5,021 bases of DNA, from positions 1-5,021 of the forward strand of contig CALGTJ010000497.1 in assembly GCA_937901435.1 (NCBI GenBank). Direction: 5' to 3'. The notes under the pieces are model-generated. The model searched no databases. It worked only from the letters and a program-made list of their open reading frames with translations, and was not told the DNA's origin. This document shows positions 1-5,021 of this stretch, piece by piece (the first letter of the stretch is position 1; each line of letters starts with the position of its first letter). The stretch comes from an uncultured Rhodobacter sp. (GTDB lineage: Bacteria > Pseudomonadota > Alphaproteobacteria > Rhodobacterales > Rhodobacteraceae). The position numbers were made by a program, and so were the translations under genes.

Positions 1-939
<939 letters not shown>

Positions 940-1023
940 GGCGCGGTATTGCCTGCTCTGGCGCTTGGGTGCAACAGACTTCCATGCGGATTTTGCGGAC
1001 CGGTCTGGGTCTGATGCCGCCGG

Positions 1024-1029
1024 ATTATA
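1024..1029 (-). promoter_or_regulatory. Candidate -10 box for radA
   Basis: On the minus strand this reads TATAAT, a perfect match to the sigma-70-type -10 consensus, about 85 bases upstream of the radA ATG. It would give a leader of roughly 75-80 bases. At 17-base spacing the upstream hexamer is ACTCTG, a poor -35, so the call rests on the -10 match and its position in the only gene-free region upstream of radA. Confidence 0.35.
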
Positions 1030-1125
1030 TCGGAGCCATGGCGCGCCAGAGTTGGGTCTAAAGGTTTTGGTAAAAGGGCAGGGATTATGTGTTGCTATTG
1101 GGCAACGACCGCGCTAGAAGCAGGT

Positions 1126-1140
1126 TAAGCTGTATGCTTA
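1126..1140. repeat. Short perfect inverted repeat TAAGC-N5-GCTTA, possible operator
   Basis: TAAGC at 1126-1130 and GCTTA at 1136-1140 are perfect inverted copies separated by TGTAT. The total length of 15 bases and the AT-rich centre suit a dimeric regulator site. It lies just downstream of the weak plus-strand promoter candidate and about 137 bases before the barrel gene start. A 5-bp half-site can arise by chance, so a regulatory role is only inferred. Confidence 0.25.
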
Positions 1141-1254
1141 TATTCTACGCGGGCAGCTTGCCTGATGTACAGGGTGAGTATCCCACAAAGCCGCGATGGC
1201 CGTTGCTGCTGCAGTTTTTTTTGATTTCTCTGTTCTCACGGCCTTGGCGTGCAG

Positions 1255-1268
1255 CAATTTACAAATTG
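1255..1268. repeat. Inverted repeat CAATTT-AC-AAATTG just upstream of the barrel gene start
   Basis: The half-sites CAATTT (1255-1260) and AAATTG (1263-1268) are perfect inverted copies around AC, forming a 14-base dyad that ends 8 bases before the ATG at 1277. It is an AT-rich patch beside the likely ribosome binding region. It might be a repressor site, or a leader feature affecting translation, or chance. Confidence 0.25.
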
Positions 1269-1276
1269 GTAAGAAA

Positions 1277-2647
1277 ATGATGAAAAGAACGACGGTATTC
1301 GGAGTTGGCGCGATTTTATTGGCGACAACTGGGATGGTTCAGGCGCAAAGCGTGACCTTCAACGGGGACACCACGGGGGCACCTAGATGGCAAAGGCTCT
1401 TTGGCACACCCCCTAGCGGCTCCCTCAGCGGGGCCGGCAGCAACACGCCTTATCAAGCGATCCAGATTCGCATCAGCAACGCTGCCGCTTTCGTCGCAGA
1501 GGTGACCTCTGCCGCATTCGACACGACATTGACATTGTATCAGGGTGTCTTTGACCCGACGGATCAGTTCACCAACTGGGTTGGCTATGATGATGACGGC
1601 GGCGCGGGCTTGTTGTCTCTCATAAGTAATGATCTCGATGGTCCCTATGCCGAAGGCCAATACACGATTGTTTTCTCTGGCTTTGGCAACGATGATTTTG
1701 GCGCATTCGTCTTGTTTATGGATGGTGTCGTGATCGGCTGGGGCCCAACGACCGCCCAGCAGCTGGATGAACTCAAGGCAGCGCTGGCCGATACCGGGCG
1801 CTATGACCTTCAGCTTCTGTCGTCCAACGTGCGCAGCGCTGCACAGGAAAGCCTTGCCACCAGAGACTTGGCGTTCAGCACCAAGGGCCAGTCGGGCAAG
1901 ATGATGGGCAATGTCTATGCCTGGGCGAAGGTGTCGAGCCTTTACGCCGAAAGCTCGGCACTGGGGCGCACGTATCGTAGCCCACTCTTCCAGTTCGGGG
2001 CTGACTATGCCATCAATTCATCGATCGTCGCCGGTCTGTCCGTGGGCTTTGGCGATGTGTCTGCTGCCTCGACGGATGCCAGCTTTGAGGGATCGCAGAC
2101 CTTGATCCAGCCCTACCTCGGTTGGAACTACGATGCCTGGCATGGCACGGTGTCAGCGGTCTACGGCAAGATCGACTATAACACGATCACCACGCTGAGC
2201 GGTGCTGCCGGGGCCGAAGGAGAAATGCTGGCCTTCAGCGCGGATGTGGGACGTGATTTTGCACTGGATGCAAACACCACCATCACACCCTTTGCCAGCA
2301 TTCGAACGGGTGAGATCAAGCTGACGGCGACCTCTGGGACGCTGGCCGGGGCGGGTCTGAATGACACTGTGAATTTCACCGAGGCCAGCCTTGGCGGAAC
2401 ACTGACAAAAACATTTGACCACGGAGCCTTCACCTTTGGCTTAAGTGCCGACAACTACAGCACAAATGCGCCGACGGCCTTGGTGTCGGGGGTCTATGAC
2501 GCCACCGGATGGAGCGCGAGCACGCGGTTTGGCTATTCTGTCAACCTGACCGATCGCACCGTGATGGATACCGCCGTCAGCATCGGTGGAATTGGCAGCG
2601 AAAGCATCAACTACGGTGCATCTGTCAAAATTGCGATGAAATTCTGA
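1277..2647 (+). CDS. Exported PPC-like domain protein with C-terminal autotransporter-type beta-barrel
   Basis: This 456-residue protein is predicted to sit in the outer membrane. A signal peptide is clear: K3-R4, a hydrophobic core at about 7-21, then VQA before a likely cleavage after A23. Residues about 25-150 resemble a bacterial pre-peptidase C-terminal (PPC) beta domain, with FDTTLTLYQGVFDP at 81-94, an acidic DDDGG at 105-109, and GQYTIVFSGFG at 127-137. A helical segment at about 158-200 follows, where autotransporters carry the pore-spanning helix. Residues about 208-456 form alternating polar and apolar strands; I count about twelve. They end in MKF, the terminal Phe typical of BAM substrates. 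The start is ATG at 1277, with a tandem ATG at 1280 equally possible. The frame extends to an ATG at 1196, but that has no ribosome binding site and would bury the signal peptide. The exact function and surface ligand are unknown. No catalytic motif is visible, and the passenger is very small for an autotransporter. Confidence 0.88.
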   Translation: MMKRTTVFGVGAILLATTGMVQAQSVTFNGDTTGAPRWQRLFGTPPSGSLSGAGSNTPYQAIQIRISNAAAFVAEVTSAAFDTTLTLYQGVFDPTDQFTNWVGYDDDGGAGLLSLISNDLDGPYAEGQYTIVFSGFGNDDFGAFVLFMDGVVIGWGPTTAQQLDELKAALADTGRYDLQLLSSNVRSAAQESLATRDLAFSTKGQSGKMMGNVYAWAKVSSLYAESSALGRTYRSPLFQFGADYAINSSIVAGLSVGFGDVSAASTDASFEGSQTLIQPYLGWNYDAWHGTVSAVYGKIDYNTITTLSGAAGAEGEMLAFSADVGRDFALDANTTITPFASIRTGEIKLTATSGTLAGAGLNDTVNFTEASLGGTLTKTFDHGAFTFGLSADNYSTNAPTALVSGVYDATGWSASTRFGYSVNLTDRTVMDTAVSIGGIGSESINYGASVKIAMKF

Positions 2648-2657
2648 TCTGGGTCTT

Positions 2658-2687
2658 GCGGCGTTTGGCTCACAGGCCAAGCGCCGC
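2658..2687. terminator. Strong hairpin between convergent genes, likely shared terminator without a T tract
   Basis: The left arm GCGGCGTTTGGC (2658-2669) pairs with GCCAAGCGCCGC (2676-2687) over 12 bp around a 6-base loop. The only imperfection is one G-U pair in plus-strand RNA (T2664 with G2681). It starts 10 bases after the barrel gene stop and ends 4 bases before the end of pqiA, exactly where a bidirectional terminator is expected. Neither side is followed by a run of T, so it may act with Rho, as an RNA 3'-end stabiliser, or as a weak terminator. Confidence 0.6.
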
Positions 2688-2691
2688 GCCA

Positions 2692-3189
2692 TTATCCCTC
2701 TCGTGACCTGCGCTTTGGGTCCTTGCGCGCGGTCTGGATCGAGATCACCAACGAGAGCAAGATACATCCCGTAAACACATAAAGCCCCCATGCGGGCTCT
2801 ACCTTGGCCATGCCAACACCCTTGACCACCACGATATAAAGCGCGACCAGAAACACATCTGCCATCGCGAGCTTGCCCAAAAGATGCAGCGCGCCCAGAA
2901 TGCGGGGGCTGGCGAGCCGGAAATGCACCAGCGCCAGTCCGATGGTTTTCAGATAGGGCGCCATCAGGGCAAAAGCCGTCACCAGCAGCGCAAGGATCAC
3001 ATCCGACCCCCAAAGCGCCTGCAAGCCCGAGATCACAGAGATCTCAATGAGCCCGAACAAGGGCAGATTGATCCCCGCCCGCATCAACGGTGCGAACCAT
3101 GCAAGGGGAAAGAGGATCAGCAGGGCCAGATTGGCGAGTTTCAAAATCATCTGGCTTAGCTGTGGATTGATCGTGGCTTTGTCAATCAT
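2692..3189 (-). CDS. pqiA: Paraquat-inducible protein A family membrane protein, minimal single-domain form
   Basis: This 165-residue inner-membrane protein has about four hydrophobic spans (roughly 14-34, 63-84, 98-123 and 134-152) and a basic C-terminal tail (RKDPKRRSREG). The family signature is visible as the LGKLAMADVFLVALYIVVVK stretch at 104-123, matching the conserved K-x-M-x-D-V-F-V pattern of PqiA proteins. PqiA and its relatives work with MCE proteins in lipid or envelope homeostasis, and their biochemical role is not firmly established. E. coli PqiA is about twice as long and carries CxxC zinc-ribbon motifs. Here there is only one Cys (C142) and a single domain. ATG at 3189 is chosen because the longer frame overlaps mlaF and adds low-quality sequence. 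The mlaF stop lies 2 bases upstream and no clear ribosome binding site is present, so translation is probably coupled to mlaF. It is the last gene of the operon. Confidence 0.88.
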   Translation of the reverse strand: MIDKATINPQLSQMILKLANLALLILFPLAWFAPLMRAGINLPLFGLIEISVISGLQALWGSDVILALLVTAFALMAPYLKTIGLALVHFRLASPRILGALHLLGKLAMADVFLVALYIVVVKGVGMAKVEPAWGLYVFTGCILLSLVISIQTARKDPKRRSREG

Positions 3190-3191
3190 GC

Positions 3192-3938
3192 TTAGCGTAC
3201 GGCTTCGATCGGCCCCTCGGCCCGTCCATGAATAAACTGATCCAGATAGGGATCGCCCGAGGCATCCATCTCGCCCACAGGCCCGGTCCATTTGATCACC
3301 CCATCATGCAGCATGGCCACCTTGTCCGCGATGGCGCGCACCGAACTCATGTCATGGGTGATGGCCATGGCTGTGGCGCCCATCTCTGTGACGATCTCGC
3401 GGATCAGGGCGTTGATGACGCCGGACATAATGGGGTCAAGCCCGGTGGTTGGCTCGTCAAAAAAGATGATCTCGGGCTCGGCCGCAATGGCGCGCGCGAG
3501 GCCGACGCGCTTTTGCATCCCACCCGACAGTTCGGCGGGAAACTGATCGGCCACCTCGGGCTTCAACCCCACGCGACGCAGCTTTTCGATGGCAATGGCG
3601 CGCGCCTCGTCCTTGGGGCGTTTCATCGTGCCGCGCAGCAGGCGAAAGGCCACATTCTGCCAGACCGACAGACTGTCAAATAACGCACCGCCCTGAAACA
3701 GCATCCCGAAACGCGCCAGAAAGGCGTCCCGTTCGGCACGTGCCACATCGACGCCATCCAGAAGGATCGTGCCAGAGTCAGGTGTGACCAGCCCAAGAAT
3801 AGATTTCAGCGCAATGGATTTCCCGGTGCCAGAGCCGCCGATGATCACCATGCTCTCGCCCTTGGGGATCGTCAGATTGACCCCGCGCAGAACCTTGTTG
3901 GCACCAAAGGCCTTGCACACGTCTCGCAGTTCGATCAC
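3192..3938 (-). CDS. mlaF: MlaF-type ABC transporter ATP-binding protein
   Basis: This 248-residue protein is the cytoplasmic ATPase of an MCE/Mla-type phospholipid transporter and partners the MlaE permease encoded upstream. All ABC motifs are intact: Walker A GGSGTGKS at 34-41; Q-loop Q82 within LFQGGALFDS, a hallmark of the MlaF/Ttg2A branch; signature LSGGMQKR at 137-144; Walker B IIFFDEP at 157-163; D-loop GLD at 166-168; and switch His H195. Length is close to that usual for the family, without a fused extra domain. The start is GTG at 3938, since no ATG occurs before residue 30 and the protein then opens MIELRDVCKAFG as in relatives. An AGAGG ribosome binding site sits 7 bases upstream. 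The gene is 106 bases from mlaE and 2 bases from pqiA. ATP-driven lipid movement is inferred from the family; direction and substrate are not visible. Confidence 0.95.
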   Translation of the reverse strand: MIELRDVCKAFGANKVLRGVNLTIPKGESMVIIGGSGTGKSIALKSILGLVTPDSGTILLDGVDVARAERDAFLARFGMLFQGGALFDSLSVWQNVAFRLLRGTMKRPKDEARAIAIEKLRRVGLKPEVADQFPAELSGGMQKRVGLARAIAAEPEIIFFDEPTTGLDPIMSGVINALIREIVTEMGATAMAITHDMSSVRAIADKVAMLHDGVIKWTGPVGEMDASGDPYLDQFIHGRAEGPIEAVR

Positions 3939-3945
3939 AGCCGGA

Positions 3946-3950
3946 CCTCT
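3946..3950 (-). promoter_or_regulatory. Ribosome binding site supporting the GTG start of mlaF
   Basis: The minus strand reads AGAGG followed by TCCGGCT and then GTG, a good Shine-Dalgarno match at 7-base spacing. Its first base (3950) is the outer base of the adjacent hairpin stem (3950-3971), so folding of that stem could affect access to the site. Confidence 0.6.
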
Positions 3951-4003
3951 TTGGGCTTCATCTGGCCCAAAATACCTCGGGGGTCTGGGGGCAGCGCCCC
4001 CAG
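3950..4003. repeat. GC-rich double-hairpin intergenic element between mlaE and mlaF
   Basis: Two perfect inverted repeats lie side by side. CTGGGGGC (3985-3992) pairs with GCCCCCAG (3996-4003) around a 3-base loop, and TTTGGGC (3950-3956) pairs with GCCCAAA (3965-3971) around an 8-base loop. The linker, read on the minus strand as ACCCCCGAGGTATTTTGGGC, and the flanking GATGAAG resemble a dispersed palindromic intergenic repeat I recall from many Rhodobacterales genomes; this is from memory, not a search. It occupies most of the only long gap in the operon. It could be a mobile REP-like element, an attenuator or RNA-processing site between mlaE and mlaF, or all of these. The GC stem is not followed by a T run on the minus strand, so a classical terminator is unlikely. 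Confidence 0.6.
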
Positions 4004-4044
4004 CCTTGATCTGAAAGACCTGGGCATGAGATCTGACACCGCCA

Positions 4045-4821
4045 CTAGAAAAACAACTCTGTCAGCAGATAGTTCGCCGCCAAGATCAGAATCGAGGCAG
4101 AGACCACCGCATTCGTTGTCGCCCGACCTACACCCTGCGCGCCGCGACCCGAATTCATCCCATGGTAACAGCCCATCATCGCAATGATAAAGCCAAAGAC
4201 CCCGGCCTTGACCAGCCCTGACACCACATCCTTGGCCACCAGAAAATCCACGGTCGTCGTCAGATAGACGGCGGCGTTGAAATCCAGCCGCGTGACGCCC
4301 ACCAGATAGCCGCCCATGATGCCGATAATGTCGCCCACCGCCGCTAGCAAGGGCAGGGCAATGGTGGCGGCCAGCACGCGGGGCACGGTCAGGTATTTGA
4401 TCGGATTGGTCGACAGGGTGGTCAGCGCGTCGATCTGTTCGGTCACCTTCATCGTGCCGATTTCGGCTGCAATAGAGGCCGCAACACGGCCCGCGACCAT
4501 CAGGCCGGTCAAGACAGGTCCCAATTCGCGCACGATGCCGATGGCGACGATCTGGGGCACCACGCTTTCGGCGTTAAAGCGTGCGCCGCCGGAATAGATC
4601 TGCAAGGCCAGCGCGCCGCCGGTGAATAGCGTGGTCAGCCCCACGACCGGCAGGCTGAAATAGCCGATGGTCAGCAGGGCCGAAAAGAATTCACGGAAAT
4701 AGAAGGGCGGGCGCAGGATATGGGACAGGGTCAGGCCCATATAGATCGCCACCTGTCCGATGGTGGCCAGCAAGGCGAGGGTCGAGCGACCAATGGCAGC
4801 AACGGGGGCGAGAAGGATCAC
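4045..4821 (-). CDS. mlaE: MlaE-type ABC transporter permease
   Basis: This 258-residue protein is the inner-membrane permease of an MCE/Mla phospholipid transporter. It opens with a hydrophobic and amphipathic stretch (about 1-35), the interfacial helix region of the family. Several spans follow (about 49-75, 88-115, 149-175, 203-220 and 236-255). The family core appears as REL at 98-100, [15 protein letters not shown] at 101-115, and [15 protein letters not shown] at 119-133, which is the coupling region contacting the ATPase. A late [15 protein letters not shown] at 218-232 is also typical. Length is normal and no STAS (MlaB-like) domain is fused. The start is GTG at 4821, overlapping the alr stop by four bases (GTGA), with AAGGTG seven bases upstream inside alr, indicating translational coupling. 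Its ATPase is the next gene. No MlaD-type MCE protein is encoded in the window. Confidence 0.95.
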   Translation of the reverse strand: MILLAPVAAIGRSTLALLATIGQVAIYMGLTLSHILRPPFYFREFFSALLTIGYFSLPVVGLTTLFTGGALALQIYSGGARFNAESVVPQIVAIGIVRELGPVLTGLMVAGRVAASIAAEIGTMKVTEQIDALTTLSTNPIKYLTVPRVLAATIALPLLAAVGDIIGIMGGYLVGVTRLDFNAAVYLTTTVDFLVAKDVVSGLVKAGVFGFIIAMMGCYHGMNSGRGAQGVGRATTNAVVSASILILAANYLLTELFF

Positions 4822-5021
4822 GCCGCGCCACCTTTGTAGCGCCGGGAATAGCGGCCCCCGAGCGAGGTCAGGATTTCATAGCCGATGGTGTCCGCCGCCT
4901 CGGCCAGATCATCCACCGTTTGATGGGGACCCAGCAGGTCCAGCGTGCGAGGCAGGAAATCCAGATGGCTGATGTCCACGGTGATCAGATCCATCGACAC
5001 GCGCCCGACCAGCGGGCAGGG
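4818..5021 (-). CDS. alr: Alanine racemase, C-terminal 67 residues, cut by the window edge
   Basis: Alanine racemase is a PLP enzyme that interconverts L- and D-alanine, supplying D-alanine for peptidoglycan. Only the end of the C-terminal beta domain is present; the frame is open to the right edge, so the PLP lysine and catalytic tyrosine lie outside. The fragment begins [18 protein letters not shown], and GRVSMD is the conserved motif whose Met-Asp approaches the active site of the partner subunit. Near the end [18 protein letters not shown] matches the conserved tail (usually GTIGYELLTRLGxRVPR), followed by a short basic YKGGAA end. A GTG at 5000 could be read as a start, but it lies inside the conserved motif and is internal. 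The stop TGA overlaps the mlaE start, so alr is the upstream gene of the same operon. Whether this is the biosynthetic or a catabolic form cannot be told from the fragment. Confidence 0.93.
   Translation of the reverse strand, partial: PCPLVGRVSMDLITVDISHLDFLPRTLDLLGPHQTVDDLAEAADTIGYEILTSLGGRYSRRYKGGAA
4829..4834 (-). promoter_or_regulatory. Ribosome binding site for the GTG start of mlaE, inside alr
   Basis: The minus strand reads AAGGTG, then the 7-base spacer GCGCGGC, then GTG at 4821. The match and spacing support the GTG start over later alternatives and fit coupled translation with the 4-base overlap. Confidence 0.5.

Larger units (their letters stand above)
940..1276. other. Divergent intergenic region between radA and the barrel gene, no gene seen
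   Basis: These 337 bases separate two divergently transcribed genes and should hold both promoters. Short open frames cross it but have no ribosome binding site and no recognisable protein. The radA-proximal half is GC-rich and the half nearest the barrel gene is more AT-rich, with an eight-T run at 1215-1222. A weak plus-strand promoter candidate is TTGCTA at 1092-1097 with TAGAAG at 1115-1120, 17 bases apart, each matching four of six consensus positions. Two short inverted repeats are listed separately. I see no RNA gene, mobile element remnant or convincing terminator. Confidence 0.6.

Noticed and set aside
1091..1106. Small hairpin GTTGC-TATTGG-GCAAC in the divergent intergenic region
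   Set aside because: A 5-bp stem with a 6-base loop is weak and has no placement that suggests a function.
1215..1222. Run of eight T as a possible terminator on the plus strand
   Set aside because: No stable GC-rich stem directly precedes it and no plus-strand gene ends upstream.
1196..1276. In-frame 27-codon upstream extension of the barrel protein starting at ATG 1196
   Set aside because: There is no ribosome binding site before it and it would place the clear signal peptide at residue 28 onward. The ATG at 1277 gives a standard exported N-terminus.
2441..3013. 190-codon minus-strand frame overlapping pqiA and the 3' end of the barrel gene
   Set aside because: It crosses the convergent hairpin and runs antisense through the barrel gene; the pqiA frame explains the region with real membrane spans.
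3228..3683. 151-codon plus-strand His/Gly-rich frame opposite mlaF
   Set aside because: It is a shadow of mlaF, whose ABC motifs are complete on the other strand.
4033..4065. Inverted repeat CTGACA / TGTCAG spanning the mlaE stop codon
   Set aside because: Only 6 bp with a 21-base loop and partly inside the coding sequence; likely chance.

Overview
The window looks like a chromosomal segment of an alphaproteobacterium, most likely Rhodobacterales (Roseobacter/Rhodobacter group). The reasons are the GC-rich coding sequence, the style of the RadA, Mla-type ABC transporter and PqiA proteins, the alanine racemase to transporter gene order, and a GC-rich palindromic intergenic element of a kind I associate with that group. 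This assignment comes from reading the sequence and from memory, not from a search.

Layout from left to right. (1) Positions 1-939, minus strand: the first 313 codons of radA, the DNA repair and recombination ATPase, running off the left edge. (2) Positions 940-1276: a gene-free divergent intergenic region with a perfect TATAAT box facing radA and two short dyads on the side of the next gene. (3) Positions 1277-2647, plus strand: a 456-residue exported protein with a signal peptide, a small pre-peptidase C-terminal (PPC)-like beta domain, a helical linker and a C-terminal 12-strand autotransporter-type barrel ending in Phe. (4) Positions 2648-2691: a short convergent intergenic gap containing a strong 12-bp hairpin. 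(5) Positions 2692-5021, minus strand: a compact operon transcribed right to left, alr (only the last 67 codons present), mlaE permease, mlaF ATPase and a minimal single-domain pqiA. The alr/mlaE junction is a 4-base GTGA overlap and the mlaF/pqiA gap is 2 bases. The only loose junction is mlaE/mlaF (106 bases), which holds two hairpins.

How the genes work together. Alr makes D-alanine for peptidoglycan. MlaE and MlaF form the membrane and ATPase core of an MCE-type lipid transporter that moves phospholipid between inner and outer membranes. PqiA is a multi-spanning inner-membrane protein that elsewhere is encoded with MCE proteins. The operon therefore has an envelope theme, but no MCE (MlaD/PqiB) subunit, MlaB or MlaC is encoded in the window. 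The convergent barrel protein is also an envelope protein but is in its own transcription unit. RadA is unrelated housekeeping.

I see no CRISPR array, transposase, tRNA, rRNA or clear new defence-type system. The most interesting items are the short-passenger PPC-plus-barrel protein, the palindromic element inside the mlaE/mlaF junction next to the mlaF ribosome binding site, and the transporter core without its MCE partner.
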